64,000 bases of DNA from Domibacillus iocasae (GCF_001750285.1 NZ_MAMP01000020.1:307374-371373), one strand, 5' to 3'; shown: positions 44,723 to 55,341, counted from the first letter of the stretch. Notes: generated from the letters alone by a model not told the origin. Numbers and translations: made by a program.

Positions 44723-45568
44723 CTATTCTTTAGTCTTTGTAGTTCTAAATGTAGTTCGAGGAATTGGTTTTATATCTTTTGATACTTTGTCAAGCACTGT
44801 AATTTTATGATGATCTACTTTTATTTTTCTATCTTCATTATTTAAACAACACTTTTTAAATTTAATTCCAGAATCGCAAATGCAATTTGCATTTCTACCC
44901 AATTTTTTATACCTAACATCATCTTCTTTTTGAACTTCTAAGTTCCATTTCGTGTATGGGTGATTTATACTTTGTAATAAATTCTCAAGCATGAAATAAT
45001 TATATTCAATGTCCTGTGGCATTAAAACAGTATATTTATCGAAAGGATTCTTCACTATAGCAAACCCTAAAAGTTCTATCTCTTCTACGATCCGGCTACA
45101 TTGTTCACCGTTGTATATCTCACCTACTTTATGTCCACAAGACTTTCTTATTGAGACTGTTTGGTTGCAGATTGAGCATCGTTCTTTTTTTGTAACTGAT
45201 TCCCTACTTAAGAAATATTGATATGGAAACAGTCTCTGAAATTGATAAATATTTTTTTCTAAAAATTCAAGATTATATTTGTTTCCGCTATAGTCAAAGT
45301 GTTTTCGTAAGAATGAAAATTCTATATCAGCCCTATCTAATTGCATCCACGCTTTAAGGTATTCTTTCTTTTTTAAGAGGTTAAAAGCTTTTAGATAGTG
45401 TTGGATTATCTGATAAACCTGTTCAAGGCACCATATTTCTTTTGCTACTTCTTGATCACCACTCAAAACAGCAATCTTTTTTAACTCAGTTAATCTTTCT
45501 TTTATAGTTGGGTCAAGTTTACTAAATCTAAAAGTGTTTAGGTATTTCTTAATTTGCAAAATATCCAT
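44723..45568 (-). CDS. SEC-C motif protein, ICE cargo
   Basis: 281 aa. Near the C-terminus 'LGRNANCICDSGIKFKKCC' is a SEC-C zinc motif (CxC...CC form), and a separate Cys/His cluster lies at ~135-165 ('CSICNQTVSIRKSCGHKVGEIYNGEQC'). The N-terminal ~110 residues are helical and repeat-like ('FNLLKKKEYLKAWMQLDRADIEFSFLRKHF'). SEC-C is found alone in many uncharacterised proteins as well as in SecA. It lies 12 bp downstream of the membrane protein gene, same strand, so the two are one operon. No function known; location in a mobile element suggests defence or exclusion. Confidence 0.75.
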   Translation of the reverse strand: MDILQIKKYLNTFRFSKLDPTIKERLTELKKIAVLSGDQEVAKEIWCLEQVYQIIQHYLKAFNLLKKKEYLKAWMQLDRADIEFSFLRKHFDYSGNKYNLEFLEKNIYQFQRLFPYQYFLSRESVTKKERCSICNQTVSIRKSCGHKVGEIYNGEQCSRIVEEIELLGFAIVKNPFDKYTVLMPQDIEYNYFMLENLLQSINHPYTKWNLEVQKEDDVRYKKLGRNANCICDSGIKFKKCCLNNEDRKIKVDHHKITVLDKVSKDIKPIPRTTFRTTKTKE

Positions 45569-45580
45569 TATTTACTTACC

Positions 45581-46096
45581 TCAATCGTAAAAATTCTCCT
45601 TAGCAGCTTGAACCGTATTTTCAAACTGATCAGCGTCACCCTCATAAGAAAGTGTCTTTGATTTTTCACCATCAACTACAGTCATAGTTACTTTTAATTT
45701 CAATTCTGTCTTACGCACTCTTTTCTTTTCATAGATGTAACTAGTTATTAAACCAACGACTAACGGCACTACGACCTTATCAAGAATTAGTAAAGGCAAT
45801 GTAACGAGATCAGCATGTAATTCTAACTCCCGGTATTCGTCATCAGATATAACGATATCCGGCTTTAGTGATTCATTTTGCTGTTCTTTTAAAAAATCTA
45901 AAAATCTTTGTGTTTCTTCAGGAAAAACAGGTTTGTCAAAGTCTCTGAATGACGGGTAAGGTATCAATAGCAAATTAGCTTGTTTGATTTCTTGTTCATA
46001 CTCATTTGGGAAATAAGGTTTTGAGTAAATAGTATCAAATGTAATATCTGTTTCTTCAATTGTTAATTTATTATTTTCATTACTCTCATGTAACAT
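45581..46096 (-). CDS. Predicted membrane protein, partner of the SEC-C gene
   Basis: 171 aa. Soluble acidic N-terminal ~95 residues, with 'ELELHADLVTLPLLILDKVVVPLVVGLITSYIYEKKRV' forming one hydrophobic segment (~100-128), then a C-terminal strand-rich domain ('LKLKVTMTVVDGEKSKTLSYEGDADQFENTVQAAKE'). No signal peptide. The conserved-looking junction of a hydrophobic helix and a small beta domain is unlike the transfer proteins. I do not recognise the family. Stands first in a two-gene cargo operon. AAGGAGAGATG upstream. Confidence 0.65.
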   Translation of the reverse strand: MLHESNENNKLTIEETDITFDTIYSKPYFPNEYEQEIKQANLLLIPYPSFRDFDKPVFPEETQRFLDFLKEQQNESLKPDIVISDDEYRELELHADLVTLPLLILDKVVVPLVVGLITSYIYEKKRVRKTELKLKVTMTVVDGEKSKTLSYEGDADQFENTVQAAKENFYD

Positions 46097-46378
46097 TTTC
46101 TCATCTCTCCTTAATGTATTGCTTAAATTAAATTATATATTGATTCAACTTTCAAATCCATTAATTTACATAGTGTTTGTTATCTGATGTTCATAATTTA
46201 CTTATATACAGATGTCCTCTATGCTACGAATAGCTAAAATAAGATACAACGACATCTAAACATAATTAAATGCTTTAAACCTTATAAGAAATGAATTATT
46301 GTTAAACTAAGTAGTTATTCTTTAGTCATTAGCTTCCTTATTTTATTTCGTTGAGAATCATGGAAGGAGGACTCAGAT

Positions 46379-46492
46379 ATGTCTTTCGGTGATTTAATGT
46401 TATTAATCAAAGCGGAACAAGCTAAGAAGAAAAAAAAGACAAGACCAAACAGCCAAGCCTTTAAAAAAAGAAAAAAAGCCCCGAAAGAATAA
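46379..46492 (+). CDS. 37-aa basic peptide
   Basis: MSFGDLMLLIKAEQAKKKKK... ends RKKAPKE. Preceded by GGAAGGAGG, eight bases before the ATG, and followed by a terminator, so it is transcribed and translated as its own unit. Strongly basic (Lys-rich) after a short hydrophobic start. Unknown role; in this position it may bind nucleic acid. Confidence 0.6.
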   Translation: MSFGDLMLLIKAEQAKKKKKTRPNSQAFKKRKKAPKE

Positions 46493-46514
46493 TCAGGGTT
46501 AAAAACTTTACATC

Positions 46515-46560
46515 GTCCTTAGAAGGCCTATTTTACTCATATAGGTTGTTCTAAGGACTT
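46515..46560. terminator. Bidirectional terminator
   Basis: GTCCTTAGAA (46515-46524) pairs with TTCTAAGGAC (46549-46558), with an inner CCTAT/ATAGG helix, followed by TTTTT on plus and preceded by AAAAA. It separates the 37-aa gene from the convergent replication gene. Confidence 0.8.
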
Positions 46561-46561
46561 T

Positions 46562-47437
46562 TTATCGTCTTCTTAGCTTTGCTTCGAGTTCTGCTTTTTC
46601 ACGCTGAAATTCTTCATCATTAGCAGTTAAATCAACCGTCTCCTTGCCATTTTTACTTTCAGTAAACCATTGCGGCAATTTTTCTGTTCTAATACTCCCT
46701 TGTTTTTTGTAATCCGTTTTTTTAATAGGCTTCTCCTGCTGAAGATACGTTTCAAAGTTTTCTCCAAACAATGTTTTGGGTCGTAAATACTGTTTGAATT
46801 GTTCATGGTCCAGCCATTCTGCTGTTTTGATTCTAATCACTTTCTTAAAGTCTTCCAGTGTAAATCCTTCTTCATACCTTTCTGTAATCAGTTGTTTTGT
46901 ATATCTCGCGTTTGCCTTGTAATCTTTTTCAGCTATGGTGTTTAAATACACAATGATCTCATCAAACGGAATGTCTGGGGGACTTGCACCATTATTAGTT
47001 CTATCATTCTTTAGTTCATTATATTGATTAGTTTCTTTATTCTTTAGTAGTGGCGGATTATCCGAAAACGGTTTTTCCGAAGACGGTTTTCCCGGTGCGG
47101 ATAAGCCGGAGCGGATTTCCCGCTCCGGTAAAACATTCTGCTTTTCTTCATAAACATCATAAATATAACCTGCAAATTTGCCGTTATCCGTCCGGAAATT
47201 AGATCTTGAAATATACCCTTGTTCAATAAGCTCTTTAATGCCGTTTCTAACGCTGTCCTTGCCGTCTCTGCTATGCTTAATGATCTCTGACTCGTACACT
47301 TGCCAATCGTCTGGACGGCTTAATAAATAGACGAGAATGCCTTTTGCTTTAAAAGAAAGGTTTTTATCATATATAAATCCTTTATGAAGCTGCACATAAG
47401 GATTTTCTCTGTCTTTCCTTTTTCGATAGACACTCAT
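46562..47437 (-). CDS. Replication initiator-like protein (phage replisome organizer type)
   Basis: 291 aa. N-terminal winged-helix part ('PYVQLHKGFIYDKNLSFKAKGILVYLLSRPDDWQVYESEIIKHS'), a DnaD/replication-protein type opening, and a C-terminal domain 'VIRIKTAEWLDHEQFKQYLRPKTLFG-NFETYL', the conserved motif of the phage replication protein C-terminal family. Probably directs replication of the excised element. Convergent with the 37-aa gene; downstream of the small HTH genes. Confidence 0.78.
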   Translation of the reverse strand: MSVYRKRKDRENPYVQLHKGFIYDKNLSFKAKGILVYLLSRPDDWQVYESEIIKHSRDGKDSVRNGIKELIEQGYISRSNFRTDNGKFAGYIYDVYEEKQNVLPEREIRSGLSAPGKPSSEKPFSDNPPLLKNKETNQYNELKNDRTNNGASPPDIPFDEIIVYLNTIAEKDYKANARYTKQLITERYEEGFTLEDFKKVIRIKTAEWLDHEQFKQYLRPKTLFGENFETYLQQEKPIKKTDYKKQGSIRTEKLPQWFTESKNGKETVDLTANDEEFQREKAELEAKLRRR

Positions 47438-47523
47438 ACGCTCACTTCCTTGATTCCCTGCTTTATGCTACAATACAGGATGAAATAGGTTGTTACATTC
47501 GAGTGGTTGTTCTCAGCAACCGC

Positions 47524-47988
47524 TCATTTTTTATGTGCTGTTAGATTTTCATCGCGCAATACTTCTGGACTGTCCGTTAAGCTGTAATCTGTTGCTTCTG
47601 AAAAACAAATGGCTTCTTCTGCCGTCATCGGCTGTTTTGCTGTTAGTGTCTCTATAGCAATCCACCTGTTCAGACTGGCTCCAATAATAGTAGCCATATC
47701 TATCCGTGAAATCCCTGCCAGCACACGAGCTTCTTTTAAAGATAAAGGTTCACTCATGTTGCTACTTACTTTTTCTATAGCATAGGAAAAAGTAATAAAT
47801 TCTTTTTCTGCCTCTTCTACCGTCTGAACGAAGTACGCTTTTATGCATACTACTTTTTTAATTTTGCTTTTGGCCGCCATGCAGATCCAGAACGCTTGTC
47901 CCATCTTTTTTATATTCAAATCATAGTAAAGACCCACTTCCCCATCAATCTGATAAATCGCTTTTGGTTCCTGAACGATCAAGCTCAT
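47524..47988 (-). CDS. Small regulatory-like protein with C-terminal helix-turn-helix
   Basis: 154 aa. Residues ~95-130 ('SLKEARVLAGISRIDMATIIGASLNRWIAIET') look like a Cro/CI helix-turn-helix. The N-terminal ~80 residues have no clear fold. Lies between the excisionase and replication genes in the same direction and is probably co-expressed with them. Confidence 0.6.
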   Translation of the reverse strand: MSLIVQEPKAIYQIDGEVGLYYDLNIKKMGQAFWICMAAKSKIKKVVCIKAYFVQTVEEAEKEFITFSYAIEKVSSNMSEPLSLKEARVLAGISRIDMATIIGASLNRWIAIETLTAKQPMTAEEAICFSEATDYSLTDSPEVLRDENLTAHKK

Positions 47989-48002
47989 AAGGTCCCTCCC
48001 TC

Positions 48003-48356
48003 TTAACTGATATTTCTTTCACTTTTTGCTTTGCTAACCTTGTTAACTGATATTTTCATATTTTTAGCCTGTCCATTGTAATTATTTCTCACCTCATCCA
48101 CCCATTCATCAATGAACACATCAATATCCGGCTTGTAAAATAGCATTCTTGTTCCAACTCGAATTATTGGAAAATCAGGATCATGAAAAAACAGTTCGCT
48201 TAACGTTGGATAGCTGAGGCCTAAGTATTTTTGCAACTCCTTGCTGCTCATTAACAACCGATCATGTTCGATTTTCTCAAGCTTTTCTTCCACCGCCTTT
48301 TTATACATCTCTTCTACACGCTTTTCATCAATCGAGATTTCAATCATTCTCTTCAC
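48003..48356 (-). CDS. xis: Excisionase-like HTH protein
   Basis: 117 aa. 'LMSSKELQKYLGLSYPTLSELFFHDPDFPIIRVGTRMLFYKPDIDVFIDEWV' is the HTH_17/MerR-type winged helix common to excisionases of ICEs and phages: short helices, RVG turn, then the wing FYKxDIDxF. The N-terminal ~40 residues form a charged helix. First gene leftward from the divergent repressor region. It would favour excision by the integrase. Confidence 0.8.
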   Translation of the reverse strand: MKRMIEISIDEKRVEEMYKKAVEEKLEKIEHDRLLMSSKELQKYLGLSYPTLSELFFHDPDFPIIRVGTRMLFYKPDIDVFIDEWVDEVRNNYNGQAKNMKISVNKVSKAKSERNIS

Positions 48357-48502
48357 TCCTTTTCATTAAGTTTAATAAAACTCAAATTAATTATATAAAT
48401 ACTCAATTAATTTGTAAAGTAATTAATGGTAATTCATTCATTTTATAATCAGTTCGAGTATAATAATACTCAAAGAGCATGTTTAACACAGGGGGCTTTG
48501 AA
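48357..48502. promoter_or_regulatory. Divergent xis/repressor control region with ACTC repeats
   Basis: AATAAAACTCAAATTAATT, ATACTCAATTAATTT and the dyad GAGTATAATAATACTC (48455-48470) share ACTCAA/TACTC half-sites, the layout of a repressor operator set between two divergent promoters. Confidence 0.55.
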
Positions 48503-49366
48503 ATGAAAAAATTTATTAATTATATAAAAGACAAGCGGACTGCAAAAGGGTTGAGTACGTATAAACTGGCTGATCTTGTAGGTGTTTCTCAAAGCTATCT
48601 TTCACAATTAGAAAATGGACGAAAAGATAAGCCTCCTTCTCCAGAAATTATTAAAAAATTATCTAATGCTCTTGAAGTAGATTACTTTGAGTTAATGAGA
48701 CTAGCGGGTTATATGGATACAATCAATTTCAGAACTGATTCCAACGACTTCGATGGTTTCCTTCCAAAAAGAGCTGCTGAGTATAATCAGCAGAACGTAA
48801 ACATTGTTTATGATCCGAGACCATCTTATAGAAAAGATCCCGTTGGACTTCTGCTGCATGGAAGCTTTCCTAAAGAAAAATTATTTAAATCCATACGGTC
48901 TATTAAAAACCTATCTATTGATGAAATTAGCAAAAGAAGTGGTCTTGAGGCTCAATTTATTCAAGATTTCGAGGATGCAAAGAATTATCCAACGGACCAG
49001 CATCTATACTCGATGTTTGATGCTCTACACCTAGAAGATATTCACAGCTGGCTCACGGATCATTCAGATGAGCTGATAAAAGATCTTGAGCAGCTAGATC
49101 GAATAAAAATAAAAAAGCACCTAAATCAATTTCTAAAAACAAATTTCACTGAGATCTCATTCGATGTCTTTAATAAAGAGGAATTTACCGATTCAACAGG
49201 TCAAAAAGTGACTCGAACTGTTCCGAAAGAGGAATTAACGGAACGCTTCTTTTCTTTGAATCATTTATTAGAAAGAGACGGAAATATATATTACGAAGGA
49301 AAAATTCTATCCAAGAAAGAGCGAGACAAACTAAAAATCCTGCTTAACCTTATGTTAGAGGATTAA
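48503..49366 (+). CDS. XRE-family repressor
   Basis: 287 aa from ATG 48503 (MKKFINYIKDKRTAKGLST) with AGGGGG upstream; the frame also runs from ATG 48479. HTH at ~residues 10-65 ('YKLADLVGVSQSYLSQLENGRKDKPPSPEIIKKLSNALE'). A second HTH-like segment follows at ~135-170 ('KNLSIDEISKRSGLEAQFIQDFED'). The C-terminus is helical and acidic. Likely maintains the integrated state. No ImmA-type metalloprotease accompanies it, unlike ICEBs1. Confidence 0.85.
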   Translation: MKKFINYIKDKRTAKGLSTYKLADLVGVSQSYLSQLENGRKDKPPSPEIIKKLSNALEVDYFELMRLAGYMDTINFRTDSNDFDGFLPKRAAEYNQQNVNIVYDPRPSYRKDPVGLLLHGSFPKEKLFKSIRSIKNLSIDEISKRSGLEAQFIQDFEDAKNYPTDQHLYSMFDALHLEDIHSWLTDHSDELIKDLEQLDRIKIKKHLNQFLKTNFTEISFDVFNKEEFTDSTGQKVTRTVPKEELTERFFSLNHLLERDGNIYYEGKILSKKERDKLKILLNLMLED

Positions 49367-49384
49367 TAAGGAGCGTTAACATCT

Positions 49385-50548
49385 GTGGCTTATATCTATC
49401 AAACAAAAACAGGTAAATGGGGATATAGCGTCAGTCTTGGGCTCGACCCTGTTACAGGAAAACAGGTTCAAAAAACAAAATCTACTTTTAAATCAGAAAA
49501 AGAAGCGATCCGTGCTGCTGCTCTTATGGAAAAGCAATTTGAAGACGGGGAGTTGAAGTCAGAAGCAAAGCTGAAAGTATCAGTCTTTCTTCCAGAGTTT
49601 TTGATTTGGTACGGGCATCATGCTAAGGAAAGCAGTGTCCGAGCTCGCCGGATTGCATTAGAAAGATTAACGGAGCTTTGGCAGGATACACAGCTCCGGC
49701 GAATTACAAAAAGAATCTATCAAGACCGGCTTCTTGATCTCTCGAATCAATATAGTAAAAATTATTTGGACAGTATGCATACAACGGGAAGAATGTTTTT
49801 TAAACGCGCTCTTGAATTGGAGTTAATTAAAAACGATCCGACAGAGGGATTCAAACTGCCGAAGAAGAAAAGTTTTGAAGTCGATGAAAACGAGGAATTG
49901 GAACAACTGAATTATTTAGAGAGGGATGAATTGATTAACCTTCTTCAAACTGCAAAAACAGATGGATTAAAAAATGACTTTCTTTATTTCACTATGCTCG
50001 CTTATACAGGGCTACGGATTGGCGAAATGATGGCTTTAAAATGGCCGGATATCGATCTGGATGCTGGCACATTAAAAATCACAAAAACGCTTTATACACC
50101 TGCTAACAACACAAAAAATTATAAGCTGTTTCCGCCTAAAACAAGCAGTTCAAAACGAACGATCCGAATTGATGATGATTTGGTTGCTCTTCTGAAAAAG
50201 CATAAAGCTGAACAAAACGAGCAGTTTTTGAAAAATAGAGACCATTACTACAACAAACAATTTGTGTTCGCACGTGAAGACGGATATCCTACGCTACGAA
50301 AGCTTGTTGAGATTCGGTTAATCCGATTATTAAATAAAGCCGGTATCAGTAAGAAGATCACCCTTCACGGCTTCCGGCATACACATACATCATTACTAAT
50401 TGAAGCTGGCGTGGGTGTGAAAGAAATTCAGCTGCGCCTTGGCCACTCAGACTATAAAACGACCATGAATATATACGCGCACATGACCAAAAATATGGAG
50501 GAAAATGCAGCGGAGAAATTTAGTCAGTTGATGCGTGGCTTATTATAA
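49385..50548 (+). CDS. int: Tyrosine integrase of the element (Tn916/ICEBs1/phage type)
   Basis: 387 aa. N-terminal AP2-like arm-binding domain ('KTGKWGYSVSLGLDPVTGKQVQKTKSTFKSEKEA'), core-binding domain (~65-155), catalytic domain with Arg in 'YTGLRIGEMMALKW', HGFRHTHTSLL, 'LGHSDYKTTMNIYAH' carrying the Tyr. All catalytic residues are present. GTG 49385 lies 18 bp after the repressor stop, preceded by AAGGAG. The matching 19-bp repeats at the element ends imply that it recombines in the 3' end of groEL, though no other integrase is available to compare. Confidence 0.93.
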   Translation: MAYIYQTKTGKWGYSVSLGLDPVTGKQVQKTKSTFKSEKEAIRAAALMEKQFEDGELKSEAKLKVSVFLPEFLIWYGHHAKESSVRARRIALERLTELWQDTQLRRITKRIYQDRLLDLSNQYSKNYLDSMHTTGRMFFKRALELELIKNDPTEGFKLPKKKSFEVDENEELEQLNYLERDELINLLQTAKTDGLKNDFLYFTMLAYTGLRIGEMMALKWPDIDLDAGTLKITKTLYTPANNTKNYKLFPPKTSSSKRTIRIDDDLVALLKKHKAEQNEQFLKNRDHYYNKQFVFAREDGYPTLRKLVEIRLIRLLNKAGISKKITLHGFRHTHTSLLIEAGVGVKEIQLRLGHSDYKTTMNIYAHMTKNMEENAAEKFSQLMRGLL

Positions 50549-50569
50549 GCTACTGTAAACAAAATTGTT

Positions 50570-50604
50570 AAAACACCACTCGAATAAATTAAAGTGGTGT
50601 TTTT
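50570..50604 (+). terminator. Terminator after int
   Basis: AACACCACT pairs with AGTGGTGTT (50571-50602 region) and is followed by TTT; a 5' A run makes it usable in both directions. Confidence 0.75.
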
Positions 50605-50686
50605 ATACTGAATAATAACAATTTTGTATAAGTAAGTAGGTAATGAATTTATATTTACATGTCAAAATAATTTATAAATCTGAATT

Positions 50687-51823
50687 TCAAGTAACTTCAT
50701 TACCTTTGTTTAATATGATTAATGCTGCTTTATTAAAGCCTGATTTTGAAGTTAGTCCAGCAAATTGCCCTTTTACTTTCCAATCCTTTGATTCAATTAA
50801 ACTCCTAGATAAAGCTCGCTCTAATTCAGATAAAGTCTTTTCAACAAAATTATTTTCTTTAAGGATTTCTTCTAAAATTAAATGTAATGCGTTAACTCCT
50901 GTAGTTTTTTGAAGATAATATTCGTTATTATAAGAGTGCAGATTATCTGTAGAGAAGCTAAAAGCACCTGGCCATCTGTTAAGTATAATTTCCCATGCTT
51001 TTAGTAAAAATCCAGTTAGTGCAGCTGCTATCGAATTTATTTTCTCTATGTCAAAATCGATTATCCTATTACCATCATCGAATTTTCGAATATAAGTAAG
51101 AATTAACCTGTTTAAAGAATTTTTAAATGCTGCTACACCGATTACACCATTATTTTCATCTGAGGTTACATCTAATTTTATGGCCTCTAACCACACATTA
51201 GGTTTATACTCATCTTCGTTTAGATTATAGGCTATTCTGACACCAATATGATCCAATATCTCTTTCTCTGTTAGCTCTTCAGGCTTATAGTATACTCTAT
51301 AATTATATTCAGCGAGCAAGGTTAAATCTGTAGTGATTTTTTTAGCTTTTGAATTTATATCTGTAAACACTTTAATTTCTTTAATCCGCTGTACTCTATC
51401 ATTAACCAAGATGACTACATTTAATTTGTAATTTATTAATTCCTCTCTTTTACTAACGGCCAATCCTAATGCAGCTAATCTATGTTGTCCATCAACTACA
51501 CTAAAATGTTTACCTTGCAGTGCCACTAACTTTCCAATTGGAAATTGTGTGATCTTTACCTCATTATCCACTTCTAGATCCATATATTCACTCAAAAATT
51601 CTTTATCTACACCTAGTATAATGGAAGTAGGTAATAAAACATCCCCTTTAGTCAATTTTCTAGCTAGTTCATAATAATGCTTTTTATCAAGTTTTCTTTG
51701 ATAACCCAGAGGGTTATCTCCGTATATTAAAGGCTCTGCAATTTCCTTGAGATCCTTGAATTCCAGTACACTGTTAATATACAACTGGCTGTCTTGTGTA
51801 TATACAAATACTTCTTTATTCAA
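50687..51823 (-). CDS. DGQHR-domain protein (DndB/ParB-like)
   Basis: 378 aa. 'FSVVDGQHRLAALGLAVSK' (DGQHR at 111-115) is the signature of the DGQHR family, to which DndB of the phosphorothioation system belongs; the fold is related to ParB/sulfiredoxin. The C-terminal half is helical with 'HLILEEILKENNFVEKTLSELERAL'. No dnd genes are nearby. It overlaps the RelA/SpoT-like gene upstream by 8 bp, so the two are translated together. Role uncertain; regulation of, or immunity to, the partner is one possibility. Confidence 0.78.
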   Translation of the reverse strand: MNKEVFVYTQDSQLYINSVLEFKDLKEIAEPLIYGDNPLGYQRKLDKKHYYELARKLTKGDVLLPTSIILGVDKEFLSEYMDLEVDNEVKITQFPIGKLVALQGKHFSVVDGQHRLAALGLAVSKREELINYKLNVVILVNDRVQRIKEIKVFTDINSKAKKITTDLTLLAEYNYRVYYKPEELTEKEILDHIGVRIAYNLNEDEYKPNVWLEAIKLDVTSDENNGVIGVAAFKNSLNRLILTYIRKFDDGNRIIDFDIEKINSIAAALTGFLLKAWEIILNRWPGAFSFSTDNLHSYNNEYYLQKTTGVNALHLILEEILKENNFVEKTLSELERALSRSLIESKDWKVKGQFAGLTSKSGFNKAALIILNKGNEVT

Positions 51824-53330
51824 ATTGATCCCCCTCTATAAATGAAGCTATTTGTTCTTCAAATTTTAAATGTGCTTTTTTAGCCTGTTCTATTCTTTTC
51901 TTACTTTTAAGATCATTTTCCAACTTTCTAAACATTCTAATTATTTTTTCTGAACTGTTATTGGTCGCTTCAAACAACAAATCAAAATGTTTCTCTTCAA
52001 GTATCAGGGTATTTTCAAAGGCAGTAAATGCAAAATTCAGCCCTATTAAGTTTAATAACTCGATTTGATTATCCTCAGTTAATCCCAAGTTGTTTATAAA
52101 TTCATCATATACAAGCGCATAGTATTCTTCTATATCTCTGTATTTATGATAATCCGTATAAATACTGGAGACTTTGCATTTATTTAATAATTCATTAACT
52201 ATTTCCTGAATACCTTCTTTAAATTCCTGACCTTGAATCTGCTTATCGACAATATAAGAAATATATAAATTTAAGTACTCATTTAAATCTACATCTAAAA
52301 TATCTTCTTTCACGATAAAATTTTTAATACTAGCAAAAACTATTTCATTAACTAAAACATCATAATTTCTACGATGTATTTTTCTATAGTTTTCATGACT
52401 TTCCTGTCTATCATCATAATTCATTCTTGGCCATATTACTTTATCTTTACAGATCATTTTAGGTTCACAATCTTTTTTACTAAGAATGTATTCATAAAAA
52501 TCTATGTATTGGCTGAAATCAAAATTATAAGGATTTTTTAGTTCCTCCTTTAAAAAGACTTGAAACTCTTCACTAAGCTTCTTTAATATGATTAACTTGT
52601 TCTGACCCTTATTAAATTCTATTTCTGAAGATCTAATTGAATGCAATAAATCGTCAACTTCGTGTAACAATTTCCCAACTTTGTTCATTGTTTGTTGCAC
52701 AGACTTTCTAATTGGAGTAATCCCATAATCTTTGTAGAACATCTCGTGATCCATGTCTGCCCACGCAGACTCTATTTGGCTTTTTATTTGCAATTCAAAA
52801 TTATATTCATTATAACGAGCTTTAATATTATATATGCTCATGCCATTCTTCATAGATTTAGGTTGTTCTTCTTCAAAATCAAAGCTAATACCAAAATCTT
52901 TTAATTCATTTTTACTTATTTTCAAAATCTCATATATGCTATAACTATCATTCTTAACTTGTGTTAAAATTTTAATCCCTATTAAATCATCTAAATTATG
53001 TAAAAATGATTTAATAATGCCTTCACTTTGCTCATCAGTACCTTGGCCATCTAGATCCGAAGCTATTTTCCAAATTAGGTTCTTTCTAAAAAGTTTTTCC
53101 TTTAAACTATAACTTTCCTTAATTCGAAATTTAAAATCATAATATTGACCTGAATGCACATTATTAGAATAAGTTAAAGAAAAACCACTTTCACGCTTCT
53201 TAATCGCTTCGGATAAGTGATTAATTATTTCTTCAGCTATTTCTTTTAAATTATTTTGAAAATCAGCATTATATACCTTTAATACTTCTTCTGTCAGAGT
53301 TTTATTATCGTCGAGTACTTCCACTAACAA
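51816..53330 (-). CDS. RelA/SpoT-synthetase-domain protein
   Basis: 504 aa. A (p)ppGpp-synthetase-like nucleotidyltransferase lies at ~residues 60-215: 'LDDLIGIKIL' (113-122), 'KNGMSIYNIKARY', 'FELQIKS' (178-184) and 'AWADMDHEMFYK' (189-200), matching the conserved LxDxxGxRxx, ExQIRT and AWxxxxHxxxYK boxes. The remaining ~290 residues are helical and unrecognised; there is no HD hydrolase or TGS domain, so it is not a housekeeping Rel. Such toxic or phage-triggered synthetases (toxSAS/CapRel-type) occur in defence islands. First gene of a two-gene operon next to attR. Confidence 0.8.
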   Translation of the reverse strand: MLVEVLDDNKTLTEEVLKVYNADFQNNLKEIAEEIINHLSEAIKKRESGFSLTYSNNVHSGQYYDFKFRIKESYSLKEKLFRKNLIWKIASDLDGQGTDEQSEGIIKSFLHNLDDLIGIKILTQVKNDSYSIYEILKISKNELKDFGISFDFEEEQPKSMKNGMSIYNIKARYNEYNFELQIKSQIESAWADMDHEMFYKDYGITPIRKSVQQTMNKVGKLLHEVDDLLHSIRSSEIEFNKGQNKLIILKKLSEEFQVFLKEELKNPYNFDFSQYIDFYEYILSKKDCEPKMICKDKVIWPRMNYDDRQESHENYRKIHRRNYDVLVNEIVFASIKNFIVKEDILDVDLNEYLNLYISYIVDKQIQGQEFKEGIQEIVNELLNKCKVSSIYTDYHKYRDIEEYYALVYDEFINNLGLTEDNQIELLNLIGLNFAFTAFENTLILEEKHFDLLFEATNNSSEKIIRMFRKLENDLKSKKRIEQAKKAHLKFEEQIASFIEGDQFE

Positions 53331-53653
53331 TTTTCCTCCCCTGCTAATTTAAACATAGCTTCACTCTATTTTATGTTTTCACAATCCATTTGGAAAGAGT
53401 TTCAAGGGAAATATATTTCTATTCATCTTAAAATTTCTGGCAACTGCTATTTTTCCCTGTGTAAATTCACTATAGATGAGGAAATTAGACATTCTGATTC
53501 AAAGTTTTCTGCCAAATACAAACTAAACATTTTAATTTTCACGTGACATCATTAAATTATACAGCCTTATTTCGACAAGTTTTATATTCTTAATGACTAC
53601 CTAAGAATTAACTATGATTTTTTTATGAGTTTTTCAAAAAAAGAAGAAAATAA
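53331..53653. other. Upstream region of the RelA/DGQHR operon
   Basis: 323 bp, AT-rich; presumably holds the operon's promoter on the minus strand. No gene seen. Confidence 0.4.
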
Positions 53654-53694
53654 AAAAGCGTCAAACCCTTATATATCAAGGTTTGACGCTTTTT
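53654..53694 (-). terminator. Terminator behind groEL, supplied by the element
   Basis: AAAAAGCGTCAAACC-C-TT pairs with AAGGTTTGACGCTTTTT apart from one bulged base. It lies 12 bp inside the element from attR, in the right direction for groEL transcription, with a T-rich tract on the minus strand. Confidence 0.85.
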
Positions 53695-53705
53695 CAGGGG
53701 ATGAT

Positions 53706-55341
<1,636 letters not shown>

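Noticed and set aside
50687..51823. dnd/phosphorothioation locus
   Set aside because: Only the DGQHR (DndB-like) domain is present; no DndA, C, D or E-like genes in the window.
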